Counted from the stretch's first letter, positions 14,942-23,366 are shown. The stretch is DNA of 64,000 nucleotides from Caulobacter soli (GCF_011045195.1 NZ_CP049199.1:4695501-4759500), one strand, 5' to 3'. Notes: generated from the letters alone by a model not told the origin. Made by a program: numbers and translations.

Positions 14942-15586
14942 CTATTTCATCCTGACATAGGCATACTGCCCCGAACCGGCCCATTCCCGGGTCCAGTGCG
15001 GGGCGACGGCCATGATGTTGGCCGCCGTCGGATAGGCCGCGAACTGCAGGCCGCTGGTCGTGCCTTCCTTGCCGAGGTCGAACGCCACCACCCCATCCGG
15101 CCCGGCCCTCCACTTGCCCACCCAAACGGGCTTGTCGGTGATCTTCTCCACATAGGTGACCTTGCCGCCGATGATGAAGTTGAGCACCGCCCTGTTGCGC
15201 TTCTGCTCGATCCACAGGCCCAGGACGTCGCGCTCGGCCTTCAGCTGGGCCGGGGTCTTGGCGATCTTCAGGTTCGGGCGGACCGCCGCCGCCATGCCCG
15301 GCGCCGGGCGGATGACCGGCCGCAACGGCTTGGCGGGCAGGAAGGTCGGCGGCGCGTCGGGCGTGGTGGTCGGGGTGACGCCGGACGGCGGAGGCGGCGG
15401 CTCGGTGGCGGGGGTCTCGGCCACGGGCTGCGTCGCCGTGGGCGGCGTCGCCGGCGCCGTGACGACCGCGGGCGCGGGCGGCGGTGCGGGGGTTTCGGTC
15501 TTCGGCGGCGGCGCGGCCGCCTCCTTCTTGTGGCAGCCGGCCATAGCCAGCGCGACGAGGCTCACCGTGATCCAGCGTCCAGTCAT
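14942..15586 (-). CDS. Proline-rich lipoprotein, unknown function
   Basis: A 214-residue protein with a lipoprotein signal peptide: MTGRWITVSLVALAMAGC, with Cys18 as the expected lipidated residue. Next comes a Pro/Ala/Thr-rich region to about residue 95 (KKEAAAPPPKTET and similar), then a folded domain (about 105-214) with QLKAERDVLGLWIEQKRN, VTYVEKITDKPVWVGKW and FAAYPTAANIM. I recognise no family. It should be anchored to an envelope membrane. The putative ribosome-binding site (GGGAG) lies within a hairpin at 15590-15626. Confidence 0.75.
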   Translation of the reverse strand: MTGRWITVSLVALAMAGCHKKEAAAPPPKTETPAPPPAPAVVTAPATPPTATQPVAETPATEPPPPPSGVTPTTTPDAPPTFLPAKPLRPVIRPAPGMAAAVRPNLKIAKTPAQLKAERDVLGLWIEQKRNRAVLNFIIGGKVTYVEKITDKPVWVGKWRAGPDGVVAFDLGKEGTTSGLQFAAYPTAANIMAVAPHWTREWAGSGQYAYVRMK

Positions 15587-15589
15587 GTC

Positions 15590-15626
15590 ATCGCTCCCGG
15601 AGGCCCGGCGTCCCTCCGTGAGCGAT
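15590..15626 (-). promoter_or_regulatory. Leader hairpin enclosing the lipoprotein ribosome-binding site
   Basis: On the minus strand, ATCGCTC pairs with GAGCGAT and CGGAGG pairs with CCTCCG around one A-G mismatch, giving a 13-bp stem. The right arm contains GGGAG, seven bases before the ATG at 15584-15586, the best Shine-Dalgarno match. A folded leader would hide it, suggesting translational control. An upstream terminator is less likely, as no T run follows. Confidence 0.45.
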
Positions 15627-15730
15627 ATTCAAATCCCAGCGTCGTAAGATCACAAGCAAAGATTGCATCTAGGCTCTATGCGATAATTTCGCGAGCACGA
15701 TCAGCCTCGCTAGAGGACTTCCCCCTGCCT

Positions 15731-16021
15731 TTAGGCCAGCTTGGCGTTGCCGCGTATCCGGGCGCCGCGCTTGGTGACCTCCAGGCTGATCGCGTCGCGC
15801 ACGATTTCGCACATCAGCCATCCAAGGCAGTCATGCCGCTCCATTCCCGCTTCAAAATCGGCTTCGACATGAAGCTGTAGCCGTTTCGGGTCTGGGCCAT
15901 AGTTTCGGACAATGGCGTTCTCGCCGTAGAAGCGGCGCACCGTCTCCTTGATGTGGGCCGCCTCCGCCAAACTTGGCGACGCCGGAGAAACCGGAGGAGA
16001 TGCGGGGCGGGCGACAGGCAT
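15731..16021 (-). CDS. Hypothetical protein
   Basis: A 96-residue soluble protein with a Pro/Ser/Ala-rich first 20 residues followed by AEAAHIKETVRRFYGENAIVRNYGPDPKRLQLHVE-type mixed sequence and a C-terminal ISLEVTKRGARIRGNAKLA. No known domain is evident. The region 15600-16030 is visibly less GC-rich than its neighbours and holds more TA-rich codons, so this may be a recent arrival. It is 42 bp from the M16 peptidase gene on the same strand. Confidence 0.55.
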   Translation of the reverse strand: MPVARPASPPVSPASPSLAEAAHIKETVRRFYGENAIVRNYGPDPKRLQLHVEADFEAGMERHDCLGWLMCEIVRDAISLEVTKRGARIRGNAKLA

Positions 16022-16062
16022 GGCGAAGGCTAGATCAACCCGCGTCCGAGTGTCGATAGGTC

Positions 16063-17331
16063 CTAGCCCAGCGCCTTCTCGAACACCTCGCCCGCCTTCA
16101 GCGCCGCCTTGGCGCCGAGGATGGCGCTGGCGGTCTTGGCGGGGCCCAGGATGGCTCGGCCCAGGCGTTGCAGGTCATCGACGCTGACCGCGTCCACCGC
16201 CTGGGCCAGCTCGGCCGGCGTGTAGAGGCGGTCGAACATCAGGGCCTGGCCGGCGGCCTGCTCGGCGCGCGACAGGGGCTGTTCGCGGGCCATGAACATG
16301 TGGGCCTTCAGCTGGGCCTTGGCGCGGGCCAGCTCGGCGTCCTCGATCCGGGCGGCCAGGGCCAGGATCTGCTCGGCGCAGACCTTGGCGGTCTCGGCCG
16401 CGTCGCCGGCCGCGCAGCCGGCATAGACGCCCAGTGCGCCGGCGTCGCTGTAGGTGTCGGCATAGGCGTCGATGTTGTAGGCCAGACCGCGCTTCTCGCG
16501 GGCCTCCTGGAACAGGCGCGACGACATGCCCCCGCCCAGGGCCTCGGCGAAGATCCGCAGGGCGAAATAGTCGTCCTCGCGGGCGCTGACGGCCGGCAGC
16601 ATGAACACCAGGTGCGCCTGCTCCAGCTTGCGGGCCTGGCTCTTGCGGCCGCCGACGAAGCCGGCGGGATCCGAAGCCAAGGCACCGTTCGCGGCGGGCA
16701 TCGACCCGAACTCGCGGCGGGCCAGGTCCAGCACCTCGTCCAGCTCGACCGCGCCCGAGCAGCTGACGATCAGCCGGTCGGCGGCGTAGAGTTGGCCGCG
16801 CCAGTGCGACAGGCCCTCGACGGTGGCCGAGTTGACGCTGTCGACCGTGCCCAGGATCGGCCGGGCCAGCGGGTGGTCGCCCCAGGCGGCGGCCTGGACC
16901 AGGTCGAACACGTAGTCGTCGGGCGCGTCGGCGGCCTCGGCGATCTCCTGGGCCACGACCTGCTTCTCGCGGGTCAGGTCGGCCTCGTCGAGGGTGGGAC
17001 GCAGGACCAGGTCGGACAGCACGCCCATGCCCAGGTCGAGACCGCCCTTCAGGGCGCGGACCTGGAAGCTGGTGCGCTCATAGCCGGTGGCGGCGTTGAT
17101 CTGCCCGCCCTCGGCCTCGATCACCTCGACGATGTCGCGCGAGCTGCGAGCGCCCGCGCCCTTGAACACCATGTGCTCCAGCAGGTGCGACCAGCCCGAC
17201 CGCGCGGGGTCCTCGTAGGCCGCGCCGCGCCCGGCGACGACGGAGAGCGCGATGGTCTCCAGGCCCGGCATTGGGTCATGGACGACGCGGACGCCGTTTT
17301 CGAGGGTGTGGAGGGTGGTGGAGATTGTCAT
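16063..17331 (-). CDS. M16 family zinc peptidase (mitochondrial-processing-peptidase-like)
   Basis: A 422-residue protein with the inverted zinc motif HLLEH (residues 49-53) in a context, SGWSHLLEHMVFKG, typical of M16B peptidases; the distal Glu is expected in EKQVVAQEIAE. Two homologous halves are present, with the second containing AEALGGGMSSRLFQEAREKRGLAY. Members degrade or process peptides; in alphaproteobacteria this gene commonly sits after thrC and is the relative of the mitochondrial processing peptidase. No signal peptide is seen. The ATG at 17329-17331 was preferred to a GTG four codons upstream. Confidence 0.92.
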   Translation of the reverse strand: MTISTTLHTLENGVRVVHDPMPGLETIALSVVAGRGAAYEDPARSGWSHLLEHMVFKGAGARSSRDIVEVIEAEGGQINAATGYERTSFQVRALKGGLDLGMGVLSDLVLRPTLDEADLTREKQVVAQEIAEAADAPDDYVFDLVQAAAWGDHPLARPILGTVDSVNSATVEGLSHWRGQLYAADRLIVSCSGAVELDEVLDLARREFGSMPAANGALASDPAGFVGGRKSQARKLEQAHLVFMLPAVSAREDDYFALRIFAEALGGGMSSRLFQEAREKRGLAYNIDAYADTYSDAGALGVYAGCAAGDAAETAKVCAEQILALAARIEDAELARAKAQLKAHMFMAREQPLSRAEQAAGQALMFDRLYTPAELAQAVDAVSVDDLQRLGRAILGPAKTASAILGAKAALKAGEVFEKALG

Positions 17332-17422
17332 CTGCCCACGCACATAGCGGGGCGGGGGTCTCGACGCCAGTGCGGGTAATAACGCGGACCTTTGCCGATA
17401 GGCACGTTGGCCGACCGCAAGA

Positions 17423-17935
17423 TTAGCGACGGCGCATCTCTGCGCGCCATCGAACCCCGGCGAAGGTCGCCCCCGTGATCAAACTGACACCCCCGGCAAC
17501 GAAGGCTCGACGCAAAGCCGTTATCCACCCCAGCAGGGTTAGGTGTCCGTCCACCAGCGTGTCGCCAGCGGGATTCCACGCCGTGAGATTGCCCCGGTCG
17601 CCTGGAACGTGCCAGCCGACCTCGAACAGCAATACGCAGGCGAAGCTCAGCCCGATCAGCCACAGAATTAGTCGTAGATCACCGCCGCAGCCGGGCCAGC
17701 GATCATTCAAAAGCGCCGAAGCCGCCAAGCCCGAAACAAAGATGGCGAAGAGCGTCGCGCAGACAAACACCGCTGTCTTCGCGGAATCGCTGCCGGCCGG
17801 ATAGCAAGGCAGCATCCAATCATCGACCGGATTGCGGACGAGCAGCACCCATCCACTGATCGCCGTGGCGACGGTAGCCGCGACTAACACCGCCCCGGCG
17901 AAAACGGCTGTGTCCGATGACCTTGGCGATGACAT
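17423..17935 (-). CDS. Four-helix membrane protein, unknown function
   Basis: A 170-residue protein with four predicted membrane segments: about residues 11-32 (VFAGAVLVAATVATAISGWVLL), 54-76, 86-105 and 142-160. A periplasmic or cytoplasmic loop contains CYPAGSDSAKT and EVGWHVPGDRGNLTAWNPAGD. I recognise no family. It lies between thrC and the M16 gene, normally neighbours in relatives, and its DNA is less GC-rich than either; this supports a later insertion. Confidence 0.65.
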   Translation of the reverse strand: MSSPRSSDTAVFAGAVLVAATVATAISGWVLLVRNPVDDWMLPCYPAGSDSAKTAVFVCATLFAIFVSGLAASALLNDRWPGCGGDLRLILWLIGLSFACVLLFEVGWHVPGDRGNLTAWNPAGDTLVDGHLTLLGWITALRRAFVAGGVSLITGATFAGVRWRAEMRRR

Positions 17936-18012
17936 GAGGCGCTCCTCGACCGCTCACGCCTCCTTACTGACGCAAGATGCAAGGAGGATGCAGGCGCGGT
18001 GGAGATCAGGCC

Positions 18013-19413
18013 TCAGCTCCCCGCCGCAAACTCTCGCACGAAGGCCTTCACCGTTTCGGCGTCGGCCGGCAGGCGGTCGAACTTCTCGGGCTTCTTCGAC
18101 AGGTCCGGCGTGGCGCGCGGCGTGGCCGGGGTGACGCCGGCGGCGGCCGCGACGGCTTCGGGGAACTTGGCCGGGTGGGCGGTCGAGAGCACCACGACCG
18201 GGGTCGTCGGATCGGCCAGGCGCAGCACGTTGGCGGCGGCCACGCCGACGGCGGTGTGCGGGTCGATGACCTCACCGGTCTCGTTCAGGGTCGACAGGAT
18301 GGTCTTGGCGGTGTCGGCCTCGTTGACCGACGCGCCCTGGAACAGCTCGCGCATCTTGGCGAAGGCGCTGGGCGGGATGTCCAGCGCGCCCGTGCCCGCG
18401 AAGGCGCGGAAGGCGCGGCCGGTCTCGATGCCGTCGCGGCCCACGGCCTCGAAATACAGGCGCTCGAAGTTGGACGCGACCTGGATGTCCATGGCCGGGC
18501 TCTGGGTGGCGGCCACGGCGCCACGCGAATAGCGGCCTTCCTCGAAGGCCCGCGCCAGGATGTCGTTGCTGTTGGTCGCGGCCACGATCCGAGCGATCGG
18601 CAGGCCCATGCGGGTGGCGACATAGGCGGCGTAGGCGTCGCCGAAATTGCCGGTCGGCACCACGAAGGCCACCTTCCGCGCGGGCGCGCCCAGGGCGACG
18701 GCGGCGGTGAAGAAGTAGACGCTCTGGGCGGCGATCCGCGCCCAGTTGATCGAGTTGACGCCGGAAAGGTCAACGGCGTGGCGGAACTGATCGTCGGAGA
18801 AGGCCTGCTTGACGATGGCCTGGCAGTCGTCGAACGAGCCCTGGATCGAGACGCAGGCCACGTTCTTGTCGATCGCCGTGGTCATGAACCGACGCTGGAC
18901 CTCGCTGATCCGGCCTTCGGGGAACAGGGCCACGATGCGGGCGTGCGCGCGGCCGCGGAAGGCCTCGACGGCCGCGCCGCCGGTGTCGCCCGAGGTGGCG
19001 CAGATGATGGTCATGGTCCGCGACTGGCGCGACAGCACGTAGTCGTAGAGCCGCCCCAGCAGCTGCATCGCCACGTCCTTGAACGCCAGGGTCGGGCCGT
19101 GGAACAGCTCCAGCAGGTAGCGGCCGGGGGCCAGTTGCTTCAGCGGCACGACGGCGGCGTGGGCGAAACTGGCATAGGCCTCGTCGCACATCTCGCGCAG
19201 GTCTTCGGCCGGCACGTCGTCGCCGACGAACTTGCCGATCACCGTGGCGGCGACCTGGGCGTAGGGCTGGCCGGCGAAGGCGGCGATCTCTTCAGGGCTG
19301 AAGGTCGGCCAGCGCTCGGGCACATAGAGGCCGCCGTCGGGCGCGAGGCCGGCCAGGACCGCGTCCAGGAAACCGATCGAGGGGGACTCGCCCCGGGTCG
19401 AGACGTAACGCAT
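18013..19413 (-). CDS. thrC: Threonine synthase
   Basis: A 466-residue PLP enzyme starting MRYVSTRGESPSIGF, which is diagnostic of the bacterial threonine synthase class. The PLP lysine is Lys112 in FHGPTLAFKDVAMQLL; the phosphate-binding SGDTGGAAVEAF loop and VVPTGNFGDAYAAY follow. It converts O-phosphohomoserine to threonine. The start codon overlaps the surf1 stop by one base (TGATG), so it is translationally coupled to the oxidase-assembly genes, a linkage seen in other alphaproteobacteria. Confidence 0.97.
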   Translation of the reverse strand: MRYVSTRGESPSIGFLDAVLAGLAPDGGLYVPERWPTFSPEEIAAFAGQPYAQVAATVIGKFVGDDVPAEDLREMCDEAYASFAHAAVVPLKQLAPGRYLLELFHGPTLAFKDVAMQLLGRLYDYVLSRQSRTMTIICATSGDTGGAAVEAFRGRAHARIVALFPEGRISEVQRRFMTTAIDKNVACVSIQGSFDDCQAIVKQAFSDDQFRHAVDLSGVNSINWARIAAQSVYFFTAAVALGAPARKVAFVVPTGNFGDAYAAYVATRMGLPIARIVAATNSNDILARAFEEGRYSRGAVAATQSPAMDIQVASNFERLYFEAVGRDGIETGRAFRAFAGTGALDIPPSAFAKMRELFQGASVNEADTAKTILSTLNETGEVIDPHTAVGVAAANVLRLADPTTPVVVLSTAHPAKFPEAVAAAAGVTPATPRATPDLSKKPEKFDRLPADAETVKAFVREFAAGS

Positions 19414-20111
19414 CAGGATCTCATCTTCCGCCAGAGCATGGCGGCATAGATAAACAGCAGGGTTACGGCAAGACCGAACCACGTCAGAGCGTATTCCAGG
19501 TGCCGATTGGAAATTTCTGCCGGCAGCGGCGCGGGGGTGACGCCGGGCGGAACGGGGGTCGCGGTCTCGACCATCAGGATGTAGGGCGCGGGCTTGTCGG
19601 CGGCGAAGCGGGCCACGGTGGCGGCGCGGTCGCCGCCCAGCTGCTTGGGGGCCATCAGCACCCCGACGGCCTGGGCCGGAGCGTAGAGGGTGACCGGCGT
19701 CGGGGCCGACTGGCCGGTCAGGGCCTTGACCACGCCCAGGTCGAGCAGGATCGCGCCGTAGCCGGCGGCGGAGTCGGAGGTTTGCTGGCAAATCGCGGTG
19801 GCGCGCCAGACGATGTCGCCGTCGCGCACGCCATAGACCAGGGGCAGGGTTTGCGGCTTGTCCGACGAACACGCGACGGAGACCCGGGTCCAGGCAACGT
19901 CCTCGCCCTTCTCGGCGCGGGTCATGACGGCGGCCAGGGGCTGGGCCGGCGCGGTCTTGAGCACCTCGATCCGGGCCAGCAGGTCTTCCTTCCAGGCCAG
20001 GCGCTTGAGCTGCCAGACGCCCAGGCCGCACAGGATGCCGAAGGCGATCAGGGTGGCGATCGTCAGGCCGAACGGGAAGCGGCGATCTTTCGGAACGGAA
20101 GCGTCAGACAT
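19413..20111 (-). CDS. SURF1 family cytochrome oxidase biogenesis protein
   Basis: A 232-residue inner-membrane protein with the SURF1 layout: an N-terminal helix (about residues 15-33, containing ILCGLGVWQLKRLAWKEDL), a large periplasmic domain and a C-terminal helix (about 208-226). WQLKR and the terminal NRHLEYALTWFGLA are SURF1 signatures. SURF1 helps insert heme a into subunit I. It overlaps the DUF983 gene by 8 bp upstream and thrC by 1 bp downstream. Confidence 0.93.
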   Translation of the reverse strand: MSDASVPKDRRFPFGLTIATLIAFGILCGLGVWQLKRLAWKEDLLARIEVLKTAPAQPLAAVMTRAEKGEDVAWTRVSVACSSDKPQTLPLVYGVRDGDIVWRATAICQQTSDSAAGYGAILLDLGVVKALTGQSAPTPVTLYAPAQAVGVLMAPKQLGGDRAATVARFAADKPAPYILMVETATPVPPGVTPAPLPAEISNRHLEYALTWFGLAVTLLFIYAAMLWRKMRS

Positions 20112-20466
20112 CGTGGCGGCCAGCTTCGGAGGCTTTGTTGGCGATCTGGGCGGCGACCATCAGGCCCTTGGCCGGCCGCATCATCCCCAGGCACAGGACC
20201 AGGGTGACCGGCAGCCAGACGACCAGCAGCAGCCAGATCGGCCAGTTGAAGGCGAACATCGAAAACAGCGCCCCGAAGGCGCACAGGGCCCCGCCGATCA
20301 GGATCACGAAGGTCGAGGCCCCGTCGCCGGTCTCATAGGCCCCCAGGTCGAAGCCGCAGGCCTCGCAGGTCTTGGACACCTTCAGGAACCCGTCGAACAG
20401 CATCCCCTCGCCGCAGTGCGGACAGCGGCCGGTCGCGCCGGCGAGGTAGGGATTCACTTGGGTCAT
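20104..20466 (-). CDS. DUF983 family membrane protein
   Basis: A 120-residue protein with an N-terminal zinc-ribbon-like pair of CxxC motifs (RCPHCGEG and TCEACGFDLG) and two membrane helices (about residues 52-72 and 76-97). DUF983 proteins sit almost invariably between ctaE and surf1 in alphaproteobacteria, pointing to a role in oxidase biogenesis, though no activity is established. It overlaps surf1 by 8 bp. A terminator-like hairpin separates it from ctaE. Confidence 0.9.
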   Translation of the reverse strand: MTQVNPYLAGATGRCPHCGEGMLFDGFLKVSKTCEACGFDLGAYETGDGASTFVILIGGALCAFGALFSMFAFNWPIWLLLVVWLPVTLVLCLGMMRPAKGLMVAAQIANKASEAGRHDV

Positions 20467-20495
20467 GGGCCTTACTTACACCGCGCCAATCCAGA

Positions 20496-20534
20496 AACGA
20501 AAAAGGCCCGGAACACCGTCTGGCGTTCCGGGCC
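20496..20534 (-). terminator. Intrinsic terminator or attenuator after ctaE
   Basis: On the minus strand GGCCCGGAAC pairs with GTTCCGGGCC (20525-20534 with 20505-20514) and is followed by TTTTTCGTTT. It lies between ctaE and the DUF983 gene, so it could separate the oxidase structural genes from DUF983-surf1-thrC or only partly stop transcription. Confidence 0.85.
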
Positions 20535-20551
20535 TCTCGAGGTCTTTCGAT

Positions 20552-21427
20552 CTAGTGGCCCGAGGCCCCGAAGATCACGTAGACGAAGGCGAACAGGAAC
20601 AGCCAGACCACGTCGACGAAGTGCCAGTACCAGGCGGCGGCCTCGAAGCCGAAGTGCTGCTTGGGCGTGAAGGCGCCGTTCAGCAGGCGGATCAGGCAGA
20701 CGATCAGGAACAGGGTGCCGACGAACACGTGGAAGCCGTGGAAGCCGGTGGCCAGGAAGAAGGTCGACCCGTAGAGGCCCGAATTGGCGGCCGCTTCCGA
20801 GTAGAACAGGTGCTCGTGGTTGATGTGGCTGTACTCGTAGATCTGGATCGTCGTGAACAGCGCGCCCAGCAGGATGGTCAGGATCAGGCCCCACTTGGCG
20901 CCGTTGCGGTCGCCCTGCTGCAGGGCGTGGTGCGACCAGGTGATGGTCGTGCCCGACAGCAGCAGGGTCAGGGTGTTGACCAGCGGCAGGTGCCAGGGCG
21001 AGACGGCTTCGACGCCGGCAGGCGGCCAGGTGGCCCAGGCCGTGCGGACCTCCTCGATGCCCGACAGGGTGCGGTGATGGTGGAACAGGGCCATCTCGAA
21101 GAAGATCCAGAACCACGCCACGAAGAACATCACTTCCGAAGCGATGAACAGCACCATGCCGTAGCGCAGGCCAATCGAGACGACGGGGGTGTGGTCGCCG
21201 GCGTTGGCTTCCTTCACCACGTCGCGCCACCAGCCGAACATGGTGTAGAGCACGCCGGCCAGGCCGGTCGCGAACAGCCACCACTGGCCCTTCTCGATGC
21301 CGAAGACGCCGCCCTTGATCCAGGCGATCAGGCCGATGGCCATGATCGTGGCCGAGGCCGAGCCGACGAACGGCCACGGGCTGGGGGGCAGGATGTGATA
21401 GTCGTGTTTGACGGCGCCGTGGGCCAT
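20552..21427 (-). CDS. ctaE: Cytochrome c oxidase subunit III
   Basis: A 291-residue integral membrane protein with about seven helices. Subunit III signatures include YHILPPSPWPFVGS at the N-terminus, FIASEVMFFVAWFW, WPPAGVEAVSPWHLPLVNT and GFHGFHVFVGTLFL; the terminal AAWYWHFVDVVWLFLF is also conserved. It forms part of the aa3-type oxidase and binds lipid near the proton uptake path. It lies 71 bp downstream of ctaG on the same strand. Confidence 0.98.
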   Translation of the reverse strand: MAHGAVKHDYHILPPSPWPFVGSASATIMAIGLIAWIKGGVFGIEKGQWWLFATGLAGVLYTMFGWWRDVVKEANAGDHTPVVSIGLRYGMVLFIASEVMFFVAWFWIFFEMALFHHHRTLSGIEEVRTAWATWPPAGVEAVSPWHLPLVNTLTLLLSGTTITWSHHALQQGDRNGAKWGLILTILLGALFTTIQIYEYSHINHEHLFYSEAAANSGLYGSTFFLATGFHGFHVFVGTLFLIVCLIRLLNGAFTPKQHFGFEAAAWYWHFVDVVWLFLFAFVYVIFGASGH

Positions 21428-21498
21428 GTGCGTGCTAACCCTTTAATCCCTCGAAACGCATCGACCGGTCCCCCCGCCGACACGCCATGTGTGAAACG

Positions 21499-22188
21499 CT
21501 ATAGCGCCCTCGGCGGCTTGCCGCCAAGGGGTTCGACGATGCGCGGCGGTGTCGCCGCCTGTTTCGTCCCGGCGGCGTCAGGAACGGCCGGGAAGAAGGT
21601 GTACGAAAGCGTGATCGTCGACTTGTCCTTGGTGTCGGCGTCGGTGACGAAGCCGGGGTCGACGAAGTAGACGACCGGGAACTCGACCGTCTGGCCCGGT
21701 TCGATCGTCTGGTTGGAGAAACAGAAGCATTCCAGCTTCTGGAAATAGGCGCCGGCCTGCTCGGGCACGACATTGTAGAGCGCCCGGCCGGTCATCGGCT
21801 TGTCGCCCTTGTTGGTCACCTTGAAGAAGGCCAGGCCAGTATCGCCGATGCGGATTTGCTGGCTGGTCTGCATGGGCTGGAAGTCCCAGGGCAGGGTCCG
21901 GACGTTGGCGTCGAATCGAATCTCGACCTTGCGGTCCAGCACCTTGGTCGGCTTGGCCACGGCCTTGCGGACCGTGCCGTCGAAGCCGGTGGCCTGGCAG
22001 AACAGCTTGTAGAGCGGCACCGCCGCATAGGCCGCGCCGACCATGCCGAAGAAGGCGACGACGCACAGCACCGCCACCTTGCCGTGGCTGCGCTTGGGCG
22101 GCCGCTCGGCGGTGCCGGCCTTGTTGTCAGCCTCGATCTTGGCGAGGTCTTCGGGCGACAGGTCGTCCTTAGAAGTGAGGCCCAACAT
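21499..22188 (-). CDS. ctaG: Cytochrome c oxidase assembly protein CtaG (Cox11)
   Basis: A 229-residue protein with one N-terminal membrane helix (about residues 36-56) and a periplasmic Cox11 domain carrying the copper-binding CFCFSNQTIEPGQ motif. Other family marks are VPLYKLFCQATGFDGT and FFKVTNKGDKPMTGRA. It delivers copper to CuB in subunit I. Its start overlaps the preceding small membrane protein gene by 20 bp. Confidence 0.96.
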   Translation of the reverse strand: MLGLTSKDDLSPEDLAKIEADNKAGTAERPPKRSHGKVAVLCVVAFFGMVGAAYAAVPLYKLFCQATGFDGTVRKAVAKPTKVLDRKVEIRFDANVRTLPWDFQPMQTSQQIRIGDTGLAFFKVTNKGDKPMTGRALYNVVPEQAGAYFQKLECFCFSNQTIEPGQTVEFPVVYFVDPGFVTDADTKDKSTITLSYTFFPAVPDAAGTKQAATPPRIVEPLGGKPPRAL

Positions 22189-22312
22189 TGCCTCCCAGCT
22201 TCACGACGGTGACCACGAACACCAGGACGACGAACGCCGCCAGGCCCAGACCCAGGGCGATGTTGCGAAGGCCGCGAGCCTTCACGGCCGGATCGATGTC
22301 CTTACGGGTCAC
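22169..22312 (-). CDS. Small single-helix protein of the oxidase operon (CoxF-like)
   Basis: A 47-residue protein starting with GTG at 22310-22312, overlapping the ctaB stop (GTGA) and the ctaG start by 20 bp. It has a basic N-terminus (TRKDIDPAVKARGLRN) and one membrane helix (IALGLGLAAFVVLVFVVTVV). Short proteins of this kind, sometimes called CoxF, lie between ctaB and ctaG in other alphaproteobacteria. Tight overlap on both sides and the clean helix argue that it is real. Its function is unknown; an assembly role is inferred from place. Confidence 0.8.
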   Translation of the reverse strand: MTRKDIDPAVKARGLRNIALGLGLAAFVVLVFVVTVVKLGGNVGPHF

Positions 22313-23331
22313 AGCGGCAACTCCAGCACTTTCAAGCCCAGCACCGCCTCGGCCAGCAGGGCCGCGAACAGGGCGAACAGATAGAGGATCGAGAAGGCGA
22401 ACAGGTTGCGGGCGTGGCGGGCGTCGCCGACCGGCTTGCCGCGCTTGGCCTCCGTCTCGCCGACCTCGTAGAGATCGCGATCGGCCGGGCGCGGATCGGC
22501 GGCGTCGCCGGCCGTACTGCGGAAGACCCGGAAGGCCAGCGTCAGGAACACAAGACCCCCAAGACCAGAGACCGCCAGATAGAGCCAGCCGCCCAGGCCG
22601 GTGAACACCGGGGCCAGGCAGACCGGGATCAGGATCAGGCTGTAGATCAGGACCTGCTTGCGGGTTTCCTTGGCGCCCTTGACCACCGGCAGCATCGGCA
22701 CGCCAGCCTTGGCGTAGTCGGTGCTGATGTACAGCGACAGGGCCCAGAAGTGCGGCGGGGTCCACAGGAAGATGATCAGCACCATCAGCCAGGCGTTCAG
22801 CGGCGCGTGGCCCGTGGCCGCGGCCCAGCCGATGGCGGGCGGCAGGGCGCCGGCCAGGCCGCCGATGACGATGTTCTGGGCCGTCCAGCGCTTGAGCCAC
22901 ATGGTGTAGACCACCGCGTAGAAGACGATGGTGAAGGCCAGCAGGCCGGCGGCCAGCCAGTTGATCGCCACGCCCATCAGCATGACCGACAGGATGGACA
23001 GCACCACGCCCAGGGTGGCGGCTTCCTCGCCCTTGACCAGGCCGGCGGGCACCGGTCGGCCGCGCGTGCGGCGCATCTTGGCGTCGATGTCGGCGTCGTA
23101 CCACATGTTCAGCGCGCCCGAGGCCCCGGCCCCGACGGCGATGCAGAACACCGCCACCGCGCCCAGCAGGGGGTGGATCGGCGTGCGGGCGGCCAGAAGG
23201 CCCGTGAGCGCGGTGAAGACGACGAGCGACATCACCCGCGGCTTCATCAACTGGAAATAGTCCTGCCAACGGGCGTGGCGGACCGTCTCGGTCGCCTCTT
23301 CGTCGGGGGTCAGGACAGTTGAACGGGCCAT
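22309..23331 (-). CDS. ctaB: Protoheme IX farnesyltransferase (heme O synthase)
   Basis: A 340-residue UbiA-superfamily membrane protein with about nine helices. The prenyl-diphosphate-binding Asp-rich motif is NMWYDADIDAKMRRTRGRP, and the second conserved loop includes YAKAGVPMLPVVKG. LMKPRVMSLVVFTALTG near the N-terminus is typical of CtaB/Cox10. It farnesylates heme b to heme O for the aa3 oxidase. It lies between ctaD and the small CoxF-like gene; a GC-rich hairpin separates it from ctaD. Confidence 0.98.
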   Translation of the reverse strand: MARSTVLTPDEEATETVRHARWQDYFQLMKPRVMSLVVFTALTGLLAARTPIHPLLGAVAVFCIAVGAGASGALNMWYDADIDAKMRRTRGRPVPAGLVKGEEAATLGVVLSILSVMLMGVAINWLAAGLLAFTIVFYAVVYTMWLKRWTAQNIVIGGLAGALPPAIGWAAATGHAPLNAWLMVLIIFLWTPPHFWALSLYISTDYAKAGVPMLPVVKGAKETRKQVLIYSLILIPVCLAPVFTGLGGWLYLAVSGLGGLVFLTLAFRVFRSTAGDAADPRPADRDLYEVGETEAKRGKPVGDARHARNLFAFSILYLFALFAALLAEAVLGLKVLELPL

Positions 23332-23366
23332 TTTACTTAAGGGATCTTCAAGTCTGGATGGGCGAA

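Noticed and set aside
17977..19449. 490-codon open frame on the plus strand
   Set aside because: It is the antisense shadow of thrC in GC-rich DNA, consisting of Gly/Arg/His/Gln-rich sequence. Threonine synthase on the other strand is unequivocal.
19414..20031. Upstream extension of the thrC frame to 672 codons
   Set aside because: The extension is out-of-frame reading of surf1. Threonine synthases begin with the MRYVSTRG segment at 19413.
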